From Bacteroidota bacterium (lineage in GTDB: Bacteria; Bacteroidota; Bacteroidia; UBA8524), in contig SBGR01000046.1 in assembly GCA_006226545.1 (NCBI GenBank), positions 1 through 60,893 on the forward strand: a stretch of DNA of 60,893 nt, written 5' to 3'. The notes under the pieces were generated by a model. The model saw nothing but the letters and a program-made list of their open reading frames with translations, was not told the DNA's origin and did no database searches. Made by a program: the position numbers and the translations under genes. This document shows positions 26,296 through 35,104 of this stretch, in pieces. The stretch's first letter is position 1. Every line of letters begins with the position of its first letter.

Positions 26296-26763
26296 TTAAC
26301 GTTTGCCTTTTCGTTTTCGGTCTTGTATTCGTTTGACCAATTCCTTTCTAAACTCGTATTCAGCCTTGAAAATCATGGCTACCTTCTTGATCGGTAAGAT
26401 CTTTTTGAACTTTTCGGTATAGTTCTTCATGAGGTTCACTTCGGCCTGTTTAAACGCCAGCACATCCTCCACTACCTTTTCACATTCTTCATCGCTCATA
26501 AAGGTCAAGTCAAGCTCCTCCATATCAATCTCTTGCTTGTACTTCTTCCTGAGCGAATCCATCTCATCAATCATCTTCTCGTACAAGGGTAGAAAAGCCT
26601 TTTCTTCTTCTGCGGTGAGCGCGAGTTTTTTCTTCATAAACTCAATTCGTGCTTCCTTGATTTTCTGCTTCATCTTCGGGCCACCCGGTGGCGGGCCTTC
26701 CGGTTGGGCAAAAAGTGGCAAAGTCAGCAATACGCTCAATGTCAACATCATCAACTTTTTCAT
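26296..26763 (-). CDS. Spy/CpxP-like periplasmic protein
   Basis: 155 residues. A signal peptide (LLTLPLFAQ) then a Pro/Gly patch (PEGPPPGGPKMK) and a long, highly charged all-alpha domain with LTAEEEKAFLPLYEKM, close to the LTxxQ-type helices of Spy and CpxP chaperones. Likely a periplasmic stress chaperone or a metal/stress sensor. It overlaps the preceding gene by 4 bases, placing it under the sigma/anti-sigma pair. Confidence 0.78.
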   Translation of the reverse strand: MKKLMMLTLSVLLTLPLFAQPEGPPPGGPKMKQKIKEARIEFMKKKLALTAEEEKAFLPLYEKMIDEMDSLRKKYKQEIDMEELDLTFMSDEECEKVVEDVLAFKQAEVNLMKNYTEKFKKILPIKKVAMIFKAEYEFRKELVKRIQDRKRKGKR

Positions 26764-27275
26764 AATTCACTATACAGGTTAAGGTTATCAATCAGGAATT
26801 CTTCCAAGGCTTCGGTCTCTACATTTTCCAATGAAGCCAGGTAATCTTCCTCTTCCATATCATCATCTTCATACACTTCTTCCAGTGCAACTTCGTATTC
26901 GTATTGTTCAGCCAAAGCAGTTTCAGCTACAGCCGCTATAGATTGACTATCCAATTCAAGATCAGTGCTTTCTGTTGGCACTATGCTCACTTCGCTCAAA
27001 ACGGTATCCAAGCTTTTAGGCTCTTCTTTTACCCCCGGTTTAAATACCATGAAGAGCGCTAAACAGGCAGCCATCATCAGTGGTAACACATACCAATTCA
27101 CTTTCACTTGAATGACTTCCGGTTCCGTATGGGTTTGGAAAACCGGCTCATCCTTCACTTGGGCCATCATGCGCGATTTAAAATCACTGAAATAGCCTTC
27201 CGGTACATCAAAGCGCTCCCTGTCAGACCTAATGGCCTTTCTCAATCGATCCTCAAATTCTTCGTACTTGCTCAT
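26760..27275 (-). CDS. Membrane-anchored putative anti-sigma factor
   Basis: 171 residues. A cytoplasmic N-terminal part (about 1-55, with FEDRLRKAIRSDRERFDVPEGYF) is followed by one membrane helix (WYVLPLMMAACLALFMVF) and a very acidic periplasmic part (EVYEDDDMEEEDYL). No HxxxCxxC zinc motif. It follows an ECF sigma factor by 33 bases and precedes a Spy-like gene, the usual layout of an envelope-stress regulator. Anti-sigma activity is inferred from position and topology only. Confidence 0.65.
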   Translation of the reverse strand: MSKYEEFEDRLRKAIRSDRERFDVPEGYFSDFKSRMMAQVKDEPVFQTHTEPEVIQVKVNWYVLPLMMAACLALFMVFKPGVKEEPKSLDTVLSEVSIVPTESTDLELDSQSIAAVAETALAEQYEYEVALEEVYEDDDMEEEDYLASLENVETEALEEFLIDNLNLYSEL

Positions 27276-27308
27276 ACTTTAACTAGGATATACTTCGTTT
27301 CCAATGGT

Positions 27309-27878
27309 TTAAATATCGCCAATAAAATTTTGAATTTTCTTTACGGCATGGTGATAGGATGCTTTTAGCGCGCCAACGGAAGTCTCTAAAACCTCTGACA
27401 TCTCCTCGTATTTCATCTCTTCAAAATACTTTAGCTGAAACACCAATCGCTGTTTTTCAGGCAAGGTATCCAAGGCCTCTTCTAACTTTCGCTCAATATA
27501 ATCTGCTCCCTTCGTTTCCACGCTTCCGGCAATCTGCATCACCGGACCTTCCTCCTCTTCTTCAGAATGGATGGAAAGCATGCCTTTCTTTTTCCGACGT
27601 TGTAAAATCGCTAAACCTTCATTGCTGGCAACCCGGTAAAGCCAAGTAAACAGTTTAGAATCACCACGAAAACTTTCAATGTTCTGCCAAGCCTTCATGA
27701 AGGTATTCTGCAATGCATCGTCGGCATCAGCATGATCATTCAGCATCTTTCTCAGGTGCCAGTACAGCCTTTCTTGGTACTTATCCAGTAAAACAGAAAA
27801 AGCCAGACTACGCGTATTTTCATCGCGTAACCCGGCTATCAATTCGGTTTCTGTATGGAATAATTTATCTGTACTCAA
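27309..27878 (-). CDS. ECF-type RNA polymerase sigma factor
   Basis: 189 residues from a TTG start at 27878 (no ATG or GTG nearby). Region 2 has DADDALQNTFMKAWQNIESFRGDSKLFTWLYRVASN, here cited in parts: the DDALQNTF core and the FTWLYRVA -10 reading helix. Region 4 has LPEKQRLVFQLKYFEEMKYEEMS and a helix-turn-helix SVGALKASYHHAVKKI. Group 4 (ECF) sigma. It lies 10 bases after tktC and before its putative anti-sigma. Confidence 0.9.
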   Translation of the reverse strand: MSTDKLFHTETELIAGLRDENTRSLAFSVLLDKYQERLYWHLRKMLNDHADADDALQNTFMKAWQNIESFRGDSKLFTWLYRVASNEGLAILQRRKKKGMLSIHSEEEEEGPVMQIAGSVETKGADYIERKLEEALDTLPEKQRLVFQLKYFEEMKYEEMSEVLETSVGALKASYHHAVKKIQNFIGDI

Positions 27879-27888
27879 GCGAATGAAA

Positions 27889-28842
27889 CTATTTACGTTT
27901 CATCACCCTTTCAGCTGCTTCCACAATATTGATGGTATCGATACCATACTTAGCCATCAGTTGATTTGGTGTGCCTGATTCACCGAATGAATCGTTTACG
28001 GCAACCATCTCAATTGGAGCTGGTAATTTTCTAGCAAGTACTTGCGCCACGCTATCACCCAAACCTCCATTCATCTGATGCTCTTCTGCGGTTACAGCGC
28101 ATCGGGTTTTTGAAACTGAGTCTAAGATAGCGGTTTCGTCCAAAGGTTTAATCGTGTGAATATTGATGATCTCAGCATCGATGCCTTTTTCAGCCAAAAT
28201 ATGTCCGGCCTCGATGGCTTTCCATACCATATGTCCTGTGCAGAAGATACTTACGTCGGCGCCTTCATTGATCATCAGGGCTTTTCCAATTTCAAATTTT
28301 TGATCTGGATCGGTGAAGTTAGGCACCTTTGGGCGACCAAAACGCAGGTAAACCGGACCTTCATAAGCAGCGATAGCGATGGTGGCGGCTTTGGTCTGGT
28401 TGTAATCGCATGGGTTGATAACCGTCATGCCCGGCAACATCTTCATCATACCGATGTCTTCCAAAATCTGGTGGGTAGCCCCGTCTTCACCCAAGGTTAA
28501 ACCCGCGTGTGAAGCACAGATTTTTACATTTTTGCCGGAGTAGGCTACCGACTGGCGAATCTGATCGTAAACACGTCCGGTAGAAAAGTTAGCGAAGGTT
28601 CCGGTAAATGGAATCTTGCCTGCTGTGGCTAAACCTGCTGCCATACCAATCATATTGGCTTCGGCGATACCGGTCTGGATAAAGCGATCCGGAAATTCTT
28701 TCTGGAAAGCATCCATCTTCAAAGACCCGGTCAAGTCAGCACACATGGCTACTACGTCCGGATTGCTTTTGCCTAATTCTGACAAGCCGGCTCCAAAGCC
28801 TGAGCGTGTGTCCTTTTCATTCTGTACAGTGTACGTTTTCAT
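27889..28842 (-). CDS. Transketolase, C-terminal half
   Basis: 317 residues: the pyrimidine-binding and C-terminal domains of transketolase as a separate chain. MIGMAAGLATAGKIPF, the GLTLGEDGATHQ loop and VYLRFGRPK are conserved; Glu in the IAEANM motif activates thiamine diphosphate. It must pair with the N-terminal half at 30204-31049, yet a von Willebrand A gene is placed between the two. Split transketolases are common, but the halves normally adjoin. Confidence 0.93.
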   Translation of the reverse strand: MKTYTVQNEKDTRSGFGAGLSELGKSNPDVVAMCADLTGSLKMDAFQKEFPDRFIQTGIAEANMIGMAAGLATAGKIPFTGTFANFSTGRVYDQIRQSVAYSGKNVKICASHAGLTLGEDGATHQILEDIGMMKMLPGMTVINPCDYNQTKAATIAIAAYEGPVYLRFGRPKVPNFTDPDQKFEIGKALMINEGADVSIFCTGHMVWKAIEAGHILAEKGIDAEIINIHTIKPLDETAILDSVSKTRCAVTAEEHQMNGGLGDSVAQVLARKLPAPIEMVAVNDSFGESGTPNQLMAKYGIDTINIVEAAERVMKRK

Positions 28843-28848
28843 ATTCGC

Positions 28849-30204
28849 TTAAAAAAGGTTGAGGTGAGTGGAACCACCTGATTGTATCTCAAATACTTTC
28901 TCTACCGTGAGGTAGGTTTTAGTTACTTTTTTCATTCGGTAAATCAGTTTGTATTCACCCGGCTGTAGGGTGATGATTTGCCGTTTCAGGGTATTATCAA
29001 TATCGATTACCCATTCCAGCCTATTGCCTTTCATCTGATAAATGGCACCGAAGTATTCGGTATTACCTATCAAATGCAATTTACCCGGCTGCGGTATGCT
29101 TACGTTCGCCGTTTTGCTTTGTTCAATCGGAACATTGTAGAGGTAAATCCTCGGAACAGTTAATATTTCCAAGTCGTAGCGCCCTACTATCAGTTTCTGC
29201 TTCTTATTGAAAGGCTGAACATGCAACGTTTTGTCTTCACCCGGTTTGCGGATGATGGCTTGCAGGTTCGCATACGAAGTAACACCGTCTACATTCAATA
29301 AAAGTTCACCTTGAGGCGCATCAATTGGAATGATATTATGCCTTCCCGGAATCACCTTAACGCCGTTTTTGTGCACCGGTGGAATGGTATGAACGGTTAC
29401 ATCGTAAGTAAAGGAAGGATCAATGGTTAGGGTATCCGGCACGCCGCGGTCGTTCATGGTATGGATGAAATTGTGGATGATTCTTTTCGATTTAGCATCG
29501 TAAAAGGTCATGTTCACATTGGTTTCAATCGCGATGCCGTGCACATCCAACAGGTTTACCTGAGCTGTGGTTTCGTTAATCGCTTGCGAAACAACCACAC
29601 CCAAAATATTCTCAAATTCACTTTCCGTGCTGGCATCAAAATAACGCCCCACACATTCAAAGAACTGCCCAAAATCTTGTCCGCCGCCTAAGCCAATAAT
29701 AAAAGGCTTAAGCACTACACCTTGCCTTTGCAGGGCTTCGGATACGGCACAAGGATCGCCCTTGCACTCCTCCAAACCATCGGTTATCAAGATGATAACG
29801 TTTCGGGCATTATTGTCTTTTGGAAAATCGTATGCCGCCTCTTGTAAGCTATGCGCGATAAGCGTAGTTCCTTTTGGCGAAAGACTTTTAATCACCCCCA
29901 ACATCTCATCGTGGTTCTTAGGCGAAAAGCCCACTTCCAATTTGGTATCGTGGCAATCCTGCTTAGAACTCGGACTCGTATGACCGTAAATACGCAGCCC
30001 AATCTCAACATCCTTCACATTGCGAAGGCTGTCTACCATATTACTGAGCAAACGTTTGGCCGCGCTGATACGCGTTTCTGTTTGCATCTTGGCATACATA
30101 CTACCTGAGCCATCAAGCAAAAACAGTATACGTGTTTTCTTTTGCGCTTCTGCAGCAAAGCTCAGGCAGAAAAGGCTGAGTAAAAGAAGGGTGATTTTCT
30201 TCAT
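28849..30204 (-). CDS. Secreted von Willebrand factor A-domain protein
   Basis: 451 residues. Signal peptide (about 1-20, AAEA then Q), then a VWA domain with an intact MIDAS: DGSGSMYAK (31-39), a Thr loop (SPKGTTLIAHSL) and ITDGLEE. The second half (about 220-451) is beta-rich with no family I recognise and repeats of LTIDPSFTYDVTV/ LQPGEYKLIYR type, suggesting Ig-like or carboxypeptidase-regulatory-like domains. Its ATG overlaps the tktN stop (TAATG) and it ends 6 bases before tktC, so it is locked between the transketolase halves. Role unknown. Confidence 0.85.
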   Translation of the reverse strand: MKKITLLLLSLFCLSFAAEAQKKTRILFLLDGSGSMYAKMQTETRISAAKRLLSNMVDSLRNVKDVEIGLRIYGHTSPSSKQDCHDTKLEVGFSPKNHDEMLGVIKSLSPKGTTLIAHSLQEAAYDFPKDNNARNVIILITDGLEECKGDPCAVSEALQRQGVVLKPFIIGLGGGQDFGQFFECVGRYFDASTESEFENILGVVVSQAINETTAQVNLLDVHGIAIETNVNMTFYDAKSKRIIHNFIHTMNDRGVPDTLTIDPSFTYDVTVHTIPPVHKNGVKVIPGRHNIIPIDAPQGELLLNVDGVTSYANLQAIIRKPGEDKTLHVQPFNKKQKLIVGRYDLEILTVPRIYLYNVPIEQSKTANVSIPQPGKLHLIGNTEYFGAIYQMKGNRLEWVIDIDNTLKRQIITLQPGEYKLIYRMKKVTKTYLTVEKVFEIQSGGSTHLNLF

Positions 30205-31049
30205 TAATAGTCTCCTAAGGTTTCCGGCATCTGGGCTAGCGCGGAGGCCAGCTGATCATCATTCGGGGCAATACCATGCCATTCATGTGATCCGACCATA
30301 AAATCAACCGGATAACCCATTTCTGTCTGCATAATAATAACGACAGGTTTTCCTTTTCCGCATCTGGATTTCGCTTCTTGCAAACCATTTACTACTGCCT
30401 GCATATTGTTACCGTCCATGTGCATCACATCACAACCGAAGGCTGCAAAACGAGGAGCAAGGTCTTCAAAGCCCATGATGTCTTTCGTATCGCCGTCGAT
30501 TTGGCGTCCGTTAGCATCAATGGTAATGATCATGTTGTCTAATTTATTGTGGGCTGCAAACATGATTGCTTCCCAAATCTGACCTTCTTGAATCTCACCG
30601 TCGCCACACAAAGCAAATACATGCTTCTGCTCGCCGTTCATCTTTTTAGCGATGGCCAAACCGGTAGCAACCGAAAGACCTTGGCCCAATGAACCTGTAG
30701 CGATGCGAACGCCCGGAAGGTGTTCGTGGGTGGCAGGGTGACCTTGTAAACGACTGTTCAGTTTACGGAAAGTTGCCAATTCTGAAACCGGGAAATAACC
30801 GGAGCGTGCAAGTACGCTATAGTAAACCGGTGAGATATGTCCGTTAGACAAAACAAATACGTCTTCTCCTTTGGCATCCATGCTGAATGGCTGCGGACGG
30901 TGGTCCATTACGCCAAAGAAAAGAGCGGTGAAGTAATCGGCACAACCGAGTGATCCACCCGGGTGACCAGACTGCACGGCGTGAACCATACGTACAATGT
31001 CTCTACGAACTTGACTGGCAATGCTTTCTAAATGCTGAACGTCGATCAT
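30204..31049 (-). CDS. Transketolase, N-terminal half
   Basis: 281 residues carrying the thiamine-diphosphate domain: SGHPGGSLGCADYFTALFF, the GSLGQGLSVATGLA loop and the GDGEIQEGQIWEA diphosphate/Mg motif. Together with the C-terminal half it forms the transketolase of the pentose phosphate pathway. First gene of a minus-strand run that continues through a VWA gene, tktC, a sigma factor, its partner and a Spy-like protein. Confidence 0.94.
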   Translation of the reverse strand: MIDVQHLESIASQVRRDIVRMVHAVQSGHPGGSLGCADYFTALFFGVMDHRPQPFSMDAKGEDVFVLSNGHISPVYYSVLARSGYFPVSELATFRKLNSRLQGHPATHEHLPGVRIATGSLGQGLSVATGLAIAKKMNGEQKHVFALCGDGEIQEGQIWEAIMFAAHNKLDNMIITIDANGRQIDGDTKDIMGFEDLAPRFAAFGCDVMHMDGNNMQAVVNGLQEAKSRCGKGKPVVIIMQTEMGYPVDFMVGSHEWHGIAPNDDQLASALAQMPETLGDY

Positions 31050-31135
31050 GATTTTTAAATTACCGCAAAAATGGGCTTTTGCCTAGATTTAATGAAATTT
31101 GCAACCTGATTTTAGGATAAACACCTAACGCGATT

Positions 31136-32689
31136 ATGCACACACTCGAACTTTACCTCAGCCCAAAAGAGGCTTCCAGCGAACAGCTTATCCTTTCTCG
31201 CGTAGCTGCCCAGCTTCATATTCCTGTTGATAAAATTATCGCTTTAAAGCACCAAAAGAAATCCATCGATGCCCGAAGAGACCCGGTTAGGATTCGGTTG
31301 GTTACCGATGTTTTTATTGATGAGACACCTGAAAAGGAAGAGCCCATCGCGTATAAGAAAGTCGACGATAGCGCCCCGCGAGCCATCATCATCGGATGCG
31401 GACCAGCCGGTATGTATGCCGCATTACGACTTCTTGAATCGGGCATCAAACCGATTATCGTGGAGCGAGGCAAAGAAGTGCGGGAGCGCCGAAGAGACTT
31501 GGCGGCCATCAACAAAGAGCGGGTGGTAGACGAAGACAGCAATTACTGTTTTGGCGAAGGCGGAGCCGGAACCTATTCAGACGGCAAACTCTATACGCGC
31601 AGCAAAAAGCGCGGCAGCATCGCTAAGGTGCTCAAAGTCTTTACAGACCATGGAGCGGATGATCGTATTCGCTACGAGGCACATCCGCATATCGGGACCA
31701 ATAAACTACCGGGTATTGTCTCGGCCATGAATGAAACCATCGTGAAACAGGGTGGCGAGATTCATTACAATAGTCGGGTGAATGAGCTGATACTCGACCG
31801 CGACCAAATCAAAGGCGTGCGCTGTGCTGATGGCAGCGAACACCGAGCAGACCACGTGATTCTGGCTACGGGCCACAGTGCACGAGATATTTTTACTATG
31901 CTCGACAGGCAGGGCATCGCCATTGAAGCCAAGCCCTTTGCCTTGGGTGTGCGCATTGAGCATCCACAAGAGTTGATTGACCGCATTCAATACCACTGTG
32001 CCATCAAAGACCCCGACCTCCCTCCTTCTTCTTATTCATTGGTGGAGCAAGTAAACGGACGAGGTGTCTTTTCGTTTTGCATGTGCCCGGGAGGCATCAT
32101 CGCTCCGGCTGCCACCGCACCAGGCGAAGTAGTGGTTAACGGCTGGTCGCCCAGCAAGCGCAACGGTAAATTTGCCAACTCCGGCATGGTGGTGGCGCTC
32201 GACGATAAAGACTTCCAACCCTATGCTCAGCACGGCAACCTTCGTGGCATGGCCTTTCAGGCGGCTATTGAACAAAGAGCCTTCTTGGCCGGCGGCAGCG
32301 ACCTAACAGCTCCGGCCCAAAGGGTTAGCGATTTCTTGGAAAAACGTATCTCCAAGACATTGCCAGATACCTCGTATATCCCCGGAATCAAATCTGTGAG
32401 CTTAGATGACGTATTGCCTGAACTGGTGAGTAAAAGACTGCGTGGCGCATTGCAGGTTTTTGGTAAGAAGATGAAAGGCTACAGTGCCGGCGATGCGCTT
32501 TTGGTGGGTGTGGAATCTAGAACCTCCTCTCCTGTGCGCATCCCTCGCGATCATGAAACGCTGGAGCATCCGCAAATCAAAGGACTCTACCCTTGCGGTG
32601 AAGGTGCAGGCTATGCCGGTGGAATTGTTTCGGCAGCCATGGACGGAGAACGCTGCGCGGAGCGGATAGCTGCGCTTGTGGGATTGTGA
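31136..32689 (+). CDS. FAD-dependent oxidoreductase (BaiN/YgiQ-unrelated, DUF-type dehydrogenase)
   Basis: 517 residues. A small N-terminal domain (about 1-80) precedes an FAD fold with GCGPAGMYAALRLLESG (about 88-104) followed by IIVERG. CFGEGGAGTYSDGKLYTR and VILATGHSARD are conserved, as is YPCGEGAGYAGGIVSAAMDG near the C-terminus, the second dinucleotide loop. This matches the large family of uncharacterised NAD(FAD)-utilising dehydrogenases with an added N-terminal domain. Substrate unknown. Divergent from the transketolase operon. Confidence 0.88.
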   Translation: MHTLELYLSPKEASSEQLILSRVAAQLHIPVDKIIALKHQKKSIDARRDPVRIRLVTDVFIDETPEKEEPIAYKKVDDSAPRAIIIGCGPAGMYAALRLLESGIKPIIVERGKEVRERRRDLAAINKERVVDEDSNYCFGEGGAGTYSDGKLYTRSKKRGSIAKVLKVFTDHGADDRIRYEAHPHIGTNKLPGIVSAMNETIVKQGGEIHYNSRVNELILDRDQIKGVRCADGSEHRADHVILATGHSARDIFTMLDRQGIAIEAKPFALGVRIEHPQELIDRIQYHCAIKDPDLPPSSYSLVEQVNGRGVFSFCMCPGGIIAPAATAPGEVVVNGWSPSKRNGKFANSGMVVALDDKDFQPYAQHGNLRGMAFQAAIEQRAFLAGGSDLTAPAQRVSDFLEKRISKTLPDTSYIPGIKSVSLDDVLPELVSKRLRGALQVFGKKMKGYSAGDALLVGVESRTSSPVRIPRDHETLEHPQIKGLYPCGEGAGYAGGIVSAAMDGERCAERIAALVGL

Positions 32690-32745
32690 GACCGTGGGAT
32701 TGTTTGACTGAAGTAGGACTGTAGAAGGCTGATTGTTAGCGGTAT
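32683..32745. repeat. Intergenic GTGGGATTGTTTGACTG-type repeat
   Basis: Contains tgggattgtgagaccgtgggattgtttgactgaagtaggactg-like words, starting within the last codons of the oxidoreductase. Same word family as 565-675. Confidence 0.55.
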
Positions 32746-32750
32746 TGATG

Positions 32751-33404
32751 TCAATTTCGCTTTAATACAAAATGCCTGACTGTATCGAATTGAATTTGGT
32801 TGCTAAGCAACTCCATCCATTCAATTTCTAATACTCCTTTTCCCTCTTGCGCTTTAATCCTTGAATATTTCAGTGTTTCAGCATCCTGCCAAGCAGAATC
32901 AATTCCAAATTGAACTTGAAAACGCTCTTCGCCATTTACCTCCACCAATTGATAAGGGTCTTGATACCAGTACAGATTATTATGAGGCTTGATGCCATAT
33001 TCCTTCTCTAATACTGTGTCCTTGTTGAATCCACTTGTCCGAAGGCTAAATAGCGTATAGCGATAGCCTTTGTAATACCGATGCATCAATTTCACATCCG
33101 ATTGAAGCAGGAATAATCCTTTCAATGGCATGTTAAAAGAATCCAAGTCTAGATCGAGTACTTTAAATGTATCCAAGCCAATAACACTATCGCTCAACCA
33201 TTTGATTTGATGCAATCTTGGCGCTGCAGATGTATCTAGTCTATCGTATAGCCAAAAATCTAAGGAGTTACTTCCCTCCGGTATCCATAATGTGAGTGGG
33301 TCAGGAGCTATCCTGTCTGGTTTGTGTAACTCAAACTGTATCTCTTCCCGTGCACAACCGGAAAGCAGCAGAAGAAAAAGAACATAGTACTTAGTCTGCT
33401 TCAT
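32751..33404 (-). CDS. Hypothetical lipoprotein
   Basis: 217 residues from ATG 33404 (MKQTKYYVLFLLLLSGC, lipobox Cys at 17); the frame extends upstream but without a native start. The mature part is mixed alpha/beta with many aromatic residues and no family I know. Its start overlaps the end of the barrel gene by 14 bases, so the two are co-expressed, perhaps as an outer-membrane barrel and its lipoprotein partner. Confidence 0.7.
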   Translation of the reverse strand: MKQTKYYVLFLLLLSGCAREEIQFELHKPDRIAPDPLTLWIPEGSNSLDFWLYDRLDTSAAPRLHQIKWLSDSVIGLDTFKVLDLDLDSFNMPLKGLFLLQSDVKLMHRYYKGYRYTLFSLRTSGFNKDTVLEKEYGIKPHNNLYWYQDPYQLVEVNGEERFQVQFGIDSAWQDAETLKYSRIKAQEGKGVLEIEWMELLSNQIQFDTVRHFVLKRN

Positions 33405-34083
33405 GATTGAAAAGGAAATAGCCCAAACTGAATTGGGTAACATGAAATAAAGGTCTGAAGATATAGGTGTTTTCAGGCTCTTGAAAATACCGTAATTGAA
33501 CTTCCACTTGACTTTGAGAGATATACCTAATATGCTGCAATTGCACAAAGGCCTTAGCTTTCCTCACCTGAAATTCATACCGCATCTGAGCCAAGGCACC
33601 CAAGGTATAAAAGTCGTTCTCCTCGATATTGTATTCCAATTGCTGACTTTGACTTACCCGAGGTTTCAGCAAATAATAAGCGGTAAGCCCTAGTCCGACA
33701 GAAAACCCCGACGATTTAATCTTCCTATATCCCACGGCCTGAATTCCCAATGTTGACAGTCCAATTTTTGTTTCAGGTGAAATCTGAGATCCAACCTTGA
33801 TTACCGGTATAGGACGAATTTGGGCATTTCGGAATTCCGCGCTTCCGGCCAAATTCCAGTTCTGTACCGACTTGCTCATTTCCAGTCCCAAGGTGATGCC
33901 CGGTTGAACATTTGACGATTGATAATAAGGAAATGTTGTACTTGCAATGAAGTGGTAATAGGTAAATTGCACTTCTTTTAGCGATAGGTAGTTAACACCG
34001 CCATACATTGCTAAGCTATACTGTGCCTGAGCGCTCAGAGCATTCAATAGGATGAACAAAATAACGAGGACCCGTAGTATCAT
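33391..34083 (-). CDS. Hypothetical outer-membrane beta-barrel protein
   Basis: 230 residues from ATG 34083. Signal peptide ILLNALSAQAQ, then alternating hydrophobic strands (GITLGLEMS, FSVGLGLTAYYLL, ALAQMRYEFQV, VTQFSLGYFLF) ending near the C-terminus, consistent with an 8-10 strand barrel like PorT-type proteins. No specific family is recognised. Paired with the overlapping lipoprotein gene downstream. TATCTTAG upstream is a near-match to the -7 box. Confidence 0.7.
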   Translation of the reverse strand: MILRVLVILFILLNALSAQAQYSLAMYGGVNYLSLKEVQFTYYHFIASTTFPYYQSSNVQPGITLGLEMSKSVQNWNLAGSAEFRNAQIRPIPVIKVGSQISPETKIGLSTLGIQAVGYRKIKSSGFSVGLGLTAYYLLKPRVSQSQQLEYNIEENDFYTLGALAQMRYEFQVRKAKAFVQLQHIRYISQSQVEVQLRYFQEPENTYIFRPLFHVTQFSLGYFLFNHEAD

Positions 34084-34145
34084 GCAGTAAGAGTGTACTA
34101 AGATAGAAATAATAATGTTGGACTGTAGGATCGTAGGACTGTTTA

Positions 34146-34163
34146 TCCCGATATACATCGGGA
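34146..34163. repeat. Palindrome TCCCGATAnnnATCGGGA, intergenic copy
   Basis: TCCCGATATACATCGGGA, an 18-base imperfect palindrome. A one-base variant lies inside the coiled-coil gene at 50528-50545. The bases before it (34114-34145) carry the ggactgtaggatcgtaggactg word family. Confidence 0.75.
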
Positions 34164-34210
34164 GGTTTAGTTGAATGTTAATTGTCTAATGTAAACTGAT
34201 TGATGGTACT

Positions 34211-34265
34211 AAAGTCTTAATGTCTTAATGTCTTAATGTCTTATTGTCTAAAAGTCCTAAAGTCT
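34211..34265. repeat. Tandem 10-base repeat (TCTTAATG)
   Basis: Four or five units of about 10 bases (gtcttaatgt) degrade into aaaagtcctaaagtc just upstream of the NlpE/META gene. A similar gagtcttaatgtcc occurs at about 39718. It overlaps the region where the -33 element of the gene should be. Confidence 0.75.
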
Positions 34266-34280
34266 ACGCTTCAATTTCCC

Positions 34281-34288
34281 TAAGTTTG
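34281..34288 (+). promoter_or_regulatory. -7 box TAAGTTTG, leaderless start
   Basis: TAnnTTTG match ending 5 bases before the ATG at 34293. Confidence 0.55.
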
Positions 34289-34292
34289 AAAC

Positions 34293-35042
34293 ATGAAGTA
34301 TACGTTAGTGATTTCCTTTCTGTGTTTGAGTTTGATGGCTTGTAAATCGGCGAAAGAGCTGCCGTTGGAAGAAACAAAACCCAGCGTAGCCAAAACAGAT
34401 GTAAACTGGAAAGGAACGTATTCAGGTATTGCGCCATGTGCCGATTGCAGCGGTAGCCAGCACCTGATTGAGCTGGAAGGAAACGGCTATACTTGGAAAA
34501 TCTGGAATATCGGTAAGAGCAAAAGCTTTACAGAAGGAGAAGGAAAAATCGATTGGGATACCACCGGCAATATTTTAATTCTGAAACACCCATCGCTCAA
34601 AAGCAAAGCCTATTTCAAAGTAGGCAAAGACTATATCCAACAAGTAGATGCAAACTTAAAAGCCGTGCCGGGCGATTACCAGTTGCAGTATTTATTTTAC
34701 AAAACCAATCCGGAGATTTTCGGTACGGCTTGGATTGAAATAGGCGGCGATAGCCTGCGTGCTAAGAAGATGCAATTTGGTAAAAAGACCATGCAGGTTG
34801 GAGGTTTCTCCGGCTGCAATCGTTTTAATGGAAGCTTTGAATTAGCTGGAAACCATAAGATCCGCATTGGCAAAATCAGCAGCACCAAAATGGCTTGTCC
34901 GGATGCGACCGAAGGGAATTTCTTCAAAGCTCTGTATACTGCCAACTACTATGAAATCAGAAAAGACACGTTGATTTTAAGCAATGGACAAGAGCAAGAA
35001 GTATTGCGTATGATTCAAACTGAATTTGAATCTGAAAAATAG
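34293..35042 (+). CDS. NlpE-like and META-domain lipoprotein
   Basis: 249 residues. Lipobox LMAC (Cys at 17). The first domain (about 38-125) has WKGTYSGIAPCADCSG, the CxxC signature of the NlpE N-terminal domain, which in E. coli senses surface contact, copper and lipoprotein stress. The second domain (about 140-249) is a META/HslJ-like fold with FSGCNRFNGSFE and STKMACPDA. The NlpE-META fusion is frequent in this phylum. It precedes the Hpt/receiver cluster on the same strand but ends 62 bases before it with a separate promoter between. Confidence 0.88.
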   Translation: MKYTLVISFLCLSLMACKSAKELPLEETKPSVAKTDVNWKGTYSGIAPCADCSGSQHLIELEGNGYTWKIWNIGKSKSFTEGEGKIDWDTTGNILILKHPSLKSKAYFKVGKDYIQQVDANLKAVPGDYQLQYLFYKTNPEIFGTAWIEIGGDSLRAKKMQFGKKTMQVGGFSGCNRFNGSFELAGNHKIRIGKISSTKMACPDATEGNFFKALYTANYYEIRKDTLILSNGQEQEVLRMIQTEFESEK

Positions 35043-35074
35043 CGGCAAACACGTGTTTTATTCGCCTCATAAAC

Positions 35075-35082
35075 TACTTTTG
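35075..35082 (+). promoter_or_regulatory. -7 box TACTTTTG of the Hpt-receiver-YaiO-HEAT-GT2 operon
   Basis: Same octamer as in the tRNA-Gly promoter. It lies 23 bases before the Hpt ATG, the only promoter-like element I see for the five-gene run to 39579. Confidence 0.55.
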
Positions 35083-35104
35083 TTTACCCATTCCATACTT
35101 ACAG

